A stretch of DNA of 64,000 bases from contig JARFJB010001972.1 in the NCBI GenBank assembly GCA_036346205.1, forward strand, positions 457,001 to 521,000, in the 5' to 3' direction. This DNA comes from Vesta saturnalis. Lineage: Eukaryota > Arthropoda > Insecta > Coleoptera > Lampyridae. The position numbers were made by a program, and so were the translations under genes. Position 1 is the stretch's first letter. Every line of letters starts with the position of its first letter. A model generated the notes under the pieces. That model was not told the origin of the DNA. It was given only the letters and a program-made list of their open reading frames with translations, and made no database searches. This document shows, in pieces, positions 45,294-54,827 of the stretch.

Positions 45294-45523
45294 CTGTGTG
45301 TGTGCGTGTGTGCGTGCGTGTGTGCGCGTGTGTGTGCGTGTGGGTGTGCGTGTGGGTGGGCGTGTGGGTGGTCGTGTGGGTGCTTGGGTGCGTGTGTGGG
45401 TGGGTGTGTGTGTGCATGTGTGTGCATGTGTGTGTGTGTGCACGCGTGTGCGTGTGAGCGTGTGCGCGTTTGCGCGCGTGAGTGTGCGTATTCGTGTGCG
45501 TGCGTGCGTGCGTGCGTGTGTGT
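45236..45523. repeat. (TA)n followed by GT/GTGC array
   Basis: TA runs to 45284, then GT-rich units with GTGC and GTGGG variants run to about 45523. Open frames on both strands are compositional. No head or tail of the microsatellite-bearing family was found around this array. Confidence 0.9.
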
Positions 45524-46248
45524 AATGAATTTCTAATAATTAGGTATGCTTATATATTTAAAAGGATAATGCAGGGATTTCCTAGTGTTCCAGTCAAAAT
45601 ATGATAACATTTATTACTGTTTCTAATATATTTAACCTTCATGAGAAAAGCGCCTATAAATGAAATTTGAGAACAAAAACATATTGCTGTAACTGATTAT
45701 AAAACATATATGAACTTACAATTAAATGGAAAAATACTGGTGAACAAATTAATTGATTGACGTGAGTGACATATTGTGAATGGGATGATAAGGTGATCTA
45801 TTTAACTTATTCTTAAATGCCATACAACATTGAATAAGACCATATTATAAGGTATACAATATAAAAGAACTATAATAACATGATAACAAAGTAAACATAA
45901 AAATTAACTAACTACTAAACAAAGTTGGAGACTTACAAAATGTATTTTAATTTTTATATAATGGAACATTGAAATAAAGGTATGAGAGCTTCAAGACAAC
46001 TAATTTATAAGAAATTGAATAAAACCTTATTACATAATTACTTTTTTCTTTCTTTTGGTGAAAGGTTGTTTTAGCAAGTATGTGTAAATAGAACTAAGTC
46101 ACACACACGTAGGTTGGAAGGTAAAAATTAGGAATAATGTTGGAAAACGTTCAATTTTGCCGTAATTAATAAAAATTAGACAACGTATGATAACATACTT
46201 TTTTATGTAGCATTTACAAACTGCAAATGGTTACACTCAAACGCTTAC
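45524..46248. other. AT-rich stretch
   Basis: No gene is recognised. CACACACGTAGGTTGGAAGGTAAAA near 46105-46128 resembles the terminal motif (complement of TTTTACCTTCCAACCTAC) of the microsatellite-bearing family and may be a truncated end. Confidence 0.35.
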
Positions 46249-46472
46249 CTGCTCTTTCGCTGCCTTCAATATGGTCACCATTCACCCACAAGCTACTATT
46301 GTATAGTCTAAATCCGTGAGGTGTTTGATGCATTGGTTCCCTTCGGTTGATAGCTTGCAAAAATGTATTTAACACTTGCCGTATAGCGGTATAATAGTTC
46401 TGTCGTACACTCGCTTGAAGAGAATACGTATTACATGTAGTTCCGTGCCGATGTATCAAGTAATCACGATAC
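46249..46472 (-). CDS. possible internal exon of an unidentified gene
   Basis: On the minus strand the segment is bounded by TGTGCAG|GTATCG (acceptor, 46472) and GAGCAG|GTAAGC (donor, 46249), and is open throughout. It encodes a stretch including YRDYLIHRHGTTCNTY, NYYTAIRQVLNTFLQAINRR and GFRLYNSSLWVNGDHIEG. The composition looks like real protein and not like low-complexity DNA, but I do not recognise the family. It may be an exon of a host gene or of a large DNA transposon. The flanking exons were not found. Confidence 0.35.
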
Positions 46473-47399
46473 CTGCACATTATTTCTTTATGTTCGCAAA
46501 TGGATGATCTTTTCTTTTTTGTGTCTTGGTAGATCTGTAAATTTTTTGTAAATAGGTTCGTTTCCTTGATCTTTTCTTTTGCATCTGTACGCTATAAATC
46601 TGTTTATTGCAATGAGAAACAAAGTGACCCTAGACAGAGTTCTCAAAGAGGAAGGGGGGTTACCTACTTGAGCTCAAATATGTGATGCCTCAAGAAGATA
46701 TGAACTGCAGTAAACTGCATTTAAATCCCCATTCGGGGACTACATCATATCAAAGGCAAAGAATTTTGTGTACAGAATCTTGCGAGTATACTAAATGGTC
46801 TGTTGTTGTTTTCTAAATCCCGTTAAGCGACTACTAACCATCCGTTTAAATACTTTTGTATGTAAAAAGGTAAGCTCTTTAACCTGTAGCTCGTGGCTGG
46901 ATACGTATTTTTTTTCTTCTTTTTAGGATGTGCATAAATATTACTTGCTTTTAGCAAGAACAATATTCGCGTTTAGGCCAAATTGTATTGCAGGGGCCAG
47001 GGAAAAGTTTTTTAATGTGTCAATTACATGTAACATCATTAAGTGATAGAAGATTTGTTGCGTTTTAAAGCATTTTTAAAATCCATCAATGTGAATGGGA
47101 ATTATATTCAAGACGATGTGGTACAGAAATCTAATTTAAGTTCCTTTGCATTGTTGGCCTGTAGGAAAGACATATTGTAGCTTCTAGAGCTTCTACTTCC
47201 CTGAAATTGATCTGCAAGCAGTTGGGTTATGCCGATACTGGCACATAATTGTTCCATGATTCTCTTCTGCTCTGAATAGCAGCAGCATTTTTTTTAAGAT
47301 TATCTGTATTATGAGGTCTAAAAAGTCCCCTTTTTAATTTTTACTGCTTTTCCTAATCACACTATTTCGCCATCTGCACTTCTTGTTTTTCAGATCGCA
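46473..47399. other. AT-rich stretch, possibly 3' part of the next retrotransposon
   Basis: No clear coding. It may include the 3' region of the minus-strand LINE that follows, but no poly-A or TSD could be set. Confidence 0.3.
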
Positions 47400-48600
47400 A
47401 TATTTGCACCATAGATAATAACTTTTTTTTAGTTTATGTACATAATAGCTGATTCTTTTTTACGGGAGATGCTTAGATCTCTACAAAAAGCCTATTTTAC
47501 GAGCAGCTACTTTATAAAATGGTTAACCCATGGTAGATTTGAAGATAGTCATTGCCAACATAACAATAGTTTGAAAAAAAAGGAAATGATCGATTTGTTT
47601 TAGTGGACACAAGGCAACACTAAGTTTTGTTAGCATTAAATTTAACTAGATTATTACTTCCCCATCCAAGCATACGTTGAATGTCTTTATTGATTGAAAT
47701 GGCCATTTTAGCTTTAATGTCTTGATTTGACATAGAAGGTGAATTAGTATTATGAGTAGGCTGAGATGAACTACACTGAAGAGTGCTGTCGTCAATAAAG
47801 CAATGGTTCGGGTTAGTTGTTGAAGAATTTAAATAAAAATAAAAATCAAAGATTAAAAAATTGTCTAGAGAATCACCAGCTACATGTCTGTCAAAATATG
47901 TCAAAGTTTTTACTGATAGCTTTAGCTAAAGACCAAAGTTTACGACAACCCAAAGGAGATACAGCTAGTTCATTTCATTTTCGGTATAAGACTTATTTTT
48001 CAAATATATTGCATCAGATTGGGTCCTATTGAACCAGGGTTGAGAACTAGAATAACGTATACTATTTTACTTTTGGAAAATGTATAACCCTATGCCCATC
48101 AGGATGACTTTATATACTAAAAGAGTAATGTCCCAAAACCAGGAAGTCTTGAAAATTTCTGTCATTGGGAGACCTATGGATGCAACAGTAAAATTTCACA
48201 AATTTAGGACCAGAATATTTGAACCAAATCACGTCGAATTTTTTATTCTCCAAAGAAAAAATCCTCTTGCAAGCGATATTGTGTTTGAGATAGGCACACA
48301 CTCCCACATTGTATCGAAAGTTATAATGGAGATTGTTTTAGGGAAATTGCAAGTCGGGCGAGGCCGAGGTTTAGGAGAAGATGTGTATCAGATAGAAACA
48401 AAATGTCAGATTGTAATTGTTTAAGGTGTAGGTGAACAGCATTAAGAGTAGATCTGATATCGCGGATGTTACAATAATGGATCAGAAAGAGAGCACTTTC
48501 AAAGGCCGAGGTCGCTTGACCCTGCCCTTCCGAACATCCGAACAAGGCGGGATTTATGTCCCGCATTTTTTAGCCTAGAAACCAGGTTAGAAGACAGTGA
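47400..48600 (-). mobile_element. CR1/L2-like non-LTR retrotransposon, internally deleted
   Basis: Minus strand, 5' to 3': an endonuclease start at about 48321-48566 (YCNIRDIRSTLNAVHLHLK, SDILFLSDTHL), the middle of the endonuclease at 48110-48307 (GVCAYLKHNIACKRIFSLE, FYCCIHRSPNDRNF), then a deletion, then the RT active-site region at 47620-47830 (NPNHCFIDDSTLQCSS; the YADD box is FIDD here), WGSNNLVKFNANKT and a decayed thumb (WVNHFIK, about 47430-47520). YADDSTLH-type boxes and the SPND motif are typical of CR1/L2-like elements. Most of the RT fingers and palm are missing. Confidence 0.75.
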
Positions 48601-50474
48601 AAGCGAAGGGAAAAAATAGAATGAGAATGGATTAAGGCTAAGGAAAGTGTGACCTATAGCCCCTACCGAGCTCAGAAAATCGAAGTGCCAATATTAAGGA
48701 GCCCATGGTAAAGGTGGTGGTACCTCCACGGCTGGCAATGGGTACACATGCCTCTTACCTCCTGGATATGTTTTTCTATAAAATTGGCAAAGTTTAGTTA
48801 AGTATATTTTCTTTTAACAACACGTAAGCAGGGCAAAGCCGCCGAGTGTTATACGTAGTGTTCACATGTTTATTACCATTTTATTTTTGCTAGTAGACTG
48901 TATTTTGTTACCATTGAGGTTTGGGTTAGTTTCATCGCACAACTTGCGTTACCACTTTAAGTTTACATACGCCTATTGCAGGTGAATTATTAGATAGTAA
49001 CTACGTGATACAGCCATACTTGCGTTTCTTACAAGATCAACAAACCATCCATATGGTAATTCTGTTCATTACAATTGGGTATTTAGTTAAAATATTCATT
49101 TTATTGACACTTCATTTGGAATAGATGTGTGCTCTGTACTTTTATGGAAAATTTTGTTCTATGAATTAGCTGACTTGTTTTAAAATCAAAGGTTGTACCT
49201 TTTATCGAACATAGCGAATGTACGGAATTCCATTATAACCTGTTTACTTATTAATTTATTTATCATGGGAAAGTCCAAATAAGGAAAATTGTGTTTACTA
49301 CAAACATAAATAGTGGTATTAACCGTCTTTTGTGTTTTTTGCTTATTATTTATCTACCTATGTTTGTTAAATTTGGTGAATAAATTTGTTTGTTGGTAAA
49401 TTATGCGTACCGACTCTGACTGTGAATTTATCGTCTTTATGATATCCGCAAAACTAAATCTTACACTTATGACCACTCCCACTGAGGAATCGACACACTT
49501 CTCTGCTACACGAACTCCACTGTCATTTTTATCCGTAACAATCTGCATTGAGGAAATACTTTCATCTATCGATTAAACTAAGTTAGAACCAGAAAAAACA
49601 CAAATTTTGATTTTATTAAGTTGCATGTGAAACCACATTAGTGAAGTAAAAGAGAGTGTTTTCTACTTGAAAAACGAACAGAAGCTGACTCGATTTGATA
49701 ATTACTGTTGATTTTCCTTCAAAAAAATTATAATTAAGGGAGGGGGTAATTAATGTTAGTGTTCCAAACACAAAATGGTAGAATACGCATATTATTATGT
49801 CCATTCTGGACATTTTCCATTCTTAAAGACGAACATTTTGCAACATAGCTGATATCCAATAGAAGCTCAGTTGCTCAAAAGTGTATTAGTACTTTGAATG
49901 CCACAATGTCATATCATTACAGTTATATTCCAAGAACTAAACCGTCACACTTCGTATTTTTATAAAATCAAAATGAATTCATTAAAAAATACTTAGTGTC
50001 ATTATTAGTTCACAAAAATGAAAATTACTATTTTAGATATAAGTAAATGCCTAATGCATTATGTTATCAATTGTAAAATAATCACTTAGGTACTATAGCT
50101 TGTGACGAAGTAGTAGTACTTTCATGGATTATTATCTTTTGTATTGTAGAAGTCTTAGACTTTACGGCGGGTGTTTTATAATCCCCTACCACGCTGTATA
50201 TTTATTATAAAGAGAGTTATTGCTTTTGAGAATGTTTCAAAATATTGGAAGAAAATTTAAAATGCGCACGATTATTGTACAAATGCTTACTGATTGTGTC
50301 TAATTGACAGGTCCTGAAATGCCTTTTTAACAATAAATATGTACCGTATACAATACGTGATTTCTTCACATATTTCATATCTAAATCTAAATTTTTTAGC
50401 ACTTATTTGATACCTGTGTGAAGACAGCAACGAAGGATGGCACCAGAATAATACGAATGTACCCGAATATCAAT
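48601..50474. other. AT-rich stretch; no recognisable gene
   Basis: 48600-48790 is richer in G+C and may be the 5' end of the LINE. The frame at 49354-49548 (-) is protein-like (ADIIKTINSQSESVRIIYQQ) but unidentified. Nothing else is supported. Confidence 0.35.
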
Positions 50475-50483
50475 GTAATTACA

Positions 50484-51189
50484 GGGTGTAGGACGTTTCG
50501 CCGCGGCCGGATCGCCGCGGCTATTTCGCCGCGGCCGTTTCTCCGCAGGGCCAATTCGCCGCTGGCCGTTTCGGCGCGGCCGTTCCGCCGCCAAAAGTAC
50601 AGGGTGGCCAAATTTCGATGTTTTAATAGGGAATCTCGTAAACTATAGCTCGTATGAAAAATGGACCTCGCATCCTCGATCTCTTTTTTTGAGAAAACAC
50701 TACGAATTGCGTTGTAAATATGAATTTATTAGAGACGGAATTAACACACTGTATAAAATGTTGTTTTAGTTCGTTTATATTATTATTTTTTTAATATCTA
50801 TAAATTGTAATGTATAAATTACGCCCTAAAAAAATATTTTTTTTCTAAAAAGCAGTAAAAATGAGTTCATAAAATGCCCATTCCAAATAAAGATACATAT
50901 TTTCGAAAAAGAAATGTTTATTATTTTCTATGTAAATACTACAATACGTCAAATAATTACATTAAATACATATAATACCTACATTATATTAATGAAATTG
51001 GTAATTATGGGCGATTGAACGCAAATATTCTAAAATTGTAAAAATGTAAGATCGTATGTGCTAGTGTTCAATTGAATGCAATAAAATAATGTTGGCGGCG
51101 AAACGGCTCGCGCCGAAACGGCCAGCGGCAAACTGGCCCTGCGGCGAAACGGCCGCGGCGAAACGGCCGCGGCGAAACATCCCACACCG
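50484..51189. mobile_element. non-autonomous DNA element with GC-rich, internally repetitive TIRs
   Basis: TIRs of about 110 bases: the left one (50484-50595) is GGGTGTAGGACGTTTCGCCG followed by variants of the unit TTTCGCCGCGGCCG, and the right one (about 51092-51189) is its complement. GTAATTACA occurs at 50475-50483 and 51190-51198, an 8-9 bp TSD. The 500-bp interior is AT-rich, non-coding and starts with a separate TACAGGGTGGCCAAATTTCG motif (about 50599). The TIRs stand out sharply in composition. The TSD length would fit hAT-, Merlin-, P- or MULE-type transposases. Confidence 0.82.
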
Positions 51190-51240
51190 GTAATTACACA
51201 AAATACCATTTATAATAATTAGGTATTAACAAGCAATTAC

Positions 51241-52261
51241 ATTCTCACTAGGGTTCTTCTAGGATAAACAACCCTTTACAGAAGAAATAATTGCACCCTT
51301 CTAACATACCATTCACATTTTCGGGTTTATTTAAGATAAAACGCCTTTTATGGCTAAAATTATTGCACCCTTGTGACCTACCGTTTCACATTTTCCTTTC
51401 AAGAGTAATTCTTTAGTAGTATATACTGTATGTACAACAAGCGCCGTCGATTTAGAACATCGTCCTGGGGTTCATTTAGGGTAGAACACCCTTCACAGAA
51501 AAAGAGCGCGTTTTTGCAATGCCGTTTCACATTTTTCTTTATTCAAAAATTGTTTAGTAACATACACTACATGTGCACTAAGTATCGTCAATTTAGAATG
51601 CCATTCTGGGGTTTATTTAAGGCAAAATACCCTATACAGGAAAAAACCATTGTGCCTGTTTGACCTACTGTTTCACATTTTCCCTTCTAGCGTAATTGTT
51701 TAGTAGCATATACTACACGTACACCAAGCGCCGTTGACTTAGAATGCCGTTCTCGGGTTCATTAAAGGTAGTAGACCACCCCCACAGAATAAAAAGTATT
51801 ATGTCCTTCTGACCTACCGTTTCACATTTTTTTTTAGCATAATTCTCTAGTAGCATATACCACATGTACAACAGGCGCGGTCGAGTTAGGATGTCGGTCT
51901 GGAGTTCATTTAGGGTTAAACTCTCTTCATAAAACAAAAAAATATGTGCACTTTTGATCTACCGTTTCACCTATCCCTTTCTAGGGTAATTCTCTAGTAG
52001 CATATACTACGTGTATACCAGGCGCCGTAGACTTAGAATGTCGTTCTGGGGTTCACACAAAAAAAATTATTGTGGGCTTCTAACCAACCGTTTCACATTT
52101 TTCTGTCCAGAAAAATTATCTACTAGTATGTACTACATGTGCACCTAAGACCATCATTCTGATTTATGATAAAATTCCCTTTACAGAAGAAAATCAAGAC
52201 CCCTTCTGACCTACCGTTTCACATGTCCCTTTCTAGGGGAAATAAATAATAGTATACATTA
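51241..52261 (+). repeat. satellite array, monomers of 126-149 bp (first orientation)
   Basis: The landmark CCGTTTCACA starts at 51381, 51522, 51668, 51817, 51962, 52088 and 52214, so the spacings are 141, 146, 149, 145, 126 and 126. Each monomer also has TAGTAGCATATACTACATGTA, TTAGAATGCCGTTCTGGGGTT and CCCTTCACAGAA. Monomers differ by substitutions and small deletions. The array ends at a DD41D element inserted at 52262. Confidence 0.92.
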
Positions 52262-53525
52262 TATACCGGTTGCTCGTTGTCAAACCGGGCCATAAGGATT
52301 TAACATTTAGTTTAACATTTTTAGAATTCCTCCTCGCCAATTCGGCCTACAGAAAATATTTTAGTATCAATGGAATGTAAAAATTATTGTGCATCGAATG
52401 ATATCAAGCATTAAATTATTTTCATCGATTTTTATTGAAAATTTTTATGTTTTTAAATATGAGTTGCCATGTTGCCTAGTTTTTATTTACAAAATGAATA
52501 ATTACTCAAATGAAAAGAGAGTTTTTATGGTTAAAAAAATTACAGTGGCGTTAGTTTGGGGAAAGTGAGAGATTTGTATTCTGTCAAATTTAATAACAGC
52601 CCAATACCGTCTAAATCCCCCGAAACGGAACTATGCGGGAAAATTTGAAGAAACTTACAGCACAATGGAAATTAGCCGTAAATTAAATGCGTCAAAGTCG
52701 GAGGTACATCAGATACTACAAAAGCACCGATATCATCCATACAAACCCCAATGTCATCAGGAGGTATTTCAAGCAGATGAGGAAAGTAGAGTTATACTTT
52801 GCGAAGAGAAGCAAGAACGTGCGAATCAGGATCGTCGCTTCATATCGTCAATTTGTTTGAAATTTTTAATAATAAAATTATCGGTCCATTTGTTATTAAT
52901 GGAAATTTAAATGCTGAAACTTATTTAGAACTTTTAAGGAATAAGGTAGGTCTTGCTTTGGAGGAAATTGCGAGAGAAAATTGGGAGATATGGTTTCAAC
53001 ACGACCACCGCGCATTCGAAATATATGTCAGAAATCATTTAAATGATACATTTCCAAATCGTTGTACCATAAACTGGCCAGCCAGATCTCCTGATTTAGC
53101 ATCTTGCGACTTTTTTTCTATGGGGCCACCTTAAAAGTAAGATTTATAAAAAACACCACTCAAATATTAATTTTTTGAGGGAAGCAGTGTGGGTTAATAA
53201 ACGAAAGGCAATTGTTTAATGTTCGAAATTCGTTTTATAACAGATTTAGATATTGTTTATGGCAGAATGGAGGGTTATTTGAATACATGTTACAAGTTTT
53301 GATTTTAGCCCACCCCTGTTATAATATTTATTAGCAGTTCCTTCATAGTGTGTGTAGTAAAATTAGAATATTTCAATAAAAATCGATGAAAATAATTGAA
53401 TAATAAACTTCTCATTAATTAGAAAATATTTTCTGTAGGTCGAATTGGCGAGCAGGAATTCACAAAAATGTTAAAATCAATGTTAAATCCCTATGGCCAG
53501 GATTGGAAACGGACAACAAGTACCT
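52262..53525 (+). mobile_element. DD41D-related Tc1/mariner element with about 165-190-bp TIRs
   Basis: Left end CCGGTTGCTCGTTGTC, AGGATTTAACATTTAG, TCGCCAATTCGGCCTACAGA and ATTTTCATCGATTTTTATTGA. The complements of all four blocks lie on the right at about 53370-53525 in the mirror order. TA is present at both flanks. The interior holds transposase relics. Confidence 0.85.
52620..53230 (+). pseudogene. mariner-like transposase relic
   Basis: Second helix-turn-helix: TMEISRKLNASKSEVHQILQ, then KHRYHPYKPQCHQEVF. The first catalytic D region is lost in frame-shifted sequence. IIGPFVINGNLNAETYLELL and VRNHLNDTFPNR (just after the second D region, HDHRA for the usual DGAPAH) and NWPARSPDLASCDFF (third D region) are present. 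The spacing is shorter than in the other copies because of small deletions. Confidence 0.8.
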
Positions 53526-53929
53526 ATACGCAAAGCATCATTAACTTGTCTTTCTCTGTATTCTGCTACAGATTCAAAATACCTCTGTAATATTACTCGA
53601 TGGCTGTGGTAATGTTAACAAAAAGTGATAGCGATGACAATAACCATTTTGATGATGCTAATGAGCAGGATCGTAATTACTATATTGATACTAATAATGC
53701 TAGATAATCATTGTTATTATAATAATAGTACAATACCCAATAATGGTGTATAGTGGATATGCTGCGTATTGATCAATATAATACATCAATATCAATACAA
53801 CATACAAGTTAAAGTATAACAAAGTTATACTTAGCTATACTTAGTATTACTAAGTGGTAGTTTATTTGATAATAGATACAACATACCCAAACCCCACTTT
53901 ATGAGAACCTACTATTTTCTATTTTTATC
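53526..53929. other. AT-rich spacer
   Basis: No feature was recognised besides TACTTAGTATTACTAAG-type short palindromes near 53825-53855. Confidence 0.3.
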
Positions 53930-54153
53930 CCAATTCTGTAAAAAGTGTTCTGCCATAAATGAATCCCAGAACGGCATTCTAAATCGACTGCGTCTAGTGT
54001 ACATGTAGTATGTGCTACTAGATATCCTAGAAAGGAAAATGGTAACAGCATGTCAGAAGGTTGCAATGATTCTTTTCTGTATAGGAAGTTTTAGCCCTAA
54101 ATGAATCCCAGAGTGGCATTCCAAGTCAATGTCGCCTGGTGTACATGAAGTCT
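53930..54153 (-). repeat. satellite monomers (second orientation), cut by an insertion
   Basis: About one and a half monomers in inverse orientation to the 51.2-kb array: AATGAATCCCAGAACGGCATTCTAAATCGA at 53959 and AATGAATCCCAGAGTGGCATTCCAAGTC at 54102. The sequence stops after GTGTACATGAAGTC, where the 5.6-kb TIR unit starts. Confidence 0.85.
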
Positions 54154-54589
54154 AATCATCGTTGTCATTCCGTATCTCAAAAATTGACCAATTTTTGTTA
54201 CGAGGTTTAGGCTGCATAGCTTTGCTGAATACACATGTTCATTTAACACGTATGACGATATCAAGGAAAACGAGAGTGGGTGACTTACAAAACGAAACCT
54301 CACAATCTTTTGAACTGTCAAATCTTAAAACCTCGTATTACAATTCCCGTCGGGGAATCGTTTTCTGGTGTGTGTTTTTGGTGTGGTTTTGTCAAGAGGA
54401 ACGCCGTCATTACCTATGTTTAAGCAGTACTAGTATTGCAACTTTCAGTATGGTAAGACGAATGAGTTTTAATATTTTATGAACATATTCATTTAGTAAA
54501 TTTGACTAAATTAAAATTAGCGTTGTTAAGTTAGGTATGGCACGTCATTTTGCTATTTAATATCATAAAAAGAATTACGTCGAGTGTAA

Positions 54590-54827
54590 ATAGTTGTTAC
54601 AAAAATTAAATAAATTTATGTCATGATATAATAAAAATTAACAAAATTATTATTCAGGCTAGTCATAATTTTAGTTCTGCATTTATTATTATGTGATAAC
54701 ATAATAGTAATTACACGAATTAAAGTTATGGTTAAAGAAAATAACTCATTCTACTAACTACTATTCGAATTATTTTTCAGAAATTATGGTTACGTACATA
54801 GTAATAATTCAGAATTAAAATTATGTA
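54590..54827. repeat. AT-rich minisatellite of about 32 bp, left part
   Basis: Degenerate units with ATGT(AC)ATAATAATAATTC and AATTAAAATTATG. It continues at 57737 on the other side of the pogo insertion. Confidence 0.7.

Noticed and set aside
45285..46130. Another full copy of the microsatellite-bearing family
   Set aside because: The GT array is present and a terminal-like GTAGGTTGGAAGGTAAAA lies at 46111, but neither head nor tail landmarks could be found between them.
48529..48572. GCGGGATTTATGTCCCGC hairpin followed by T-run, like a bacterial rho-independent terminator
   Set aside because: The context is a eukaryotic retrotransposon remnant, so the resemblance is accidental.
51241..52261. 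Regular repeats that might be read as a CRISPR array
   Set aside because: Monomers are over 120 bp, diverge along their full length and have no spacers; this is satellite DNA.
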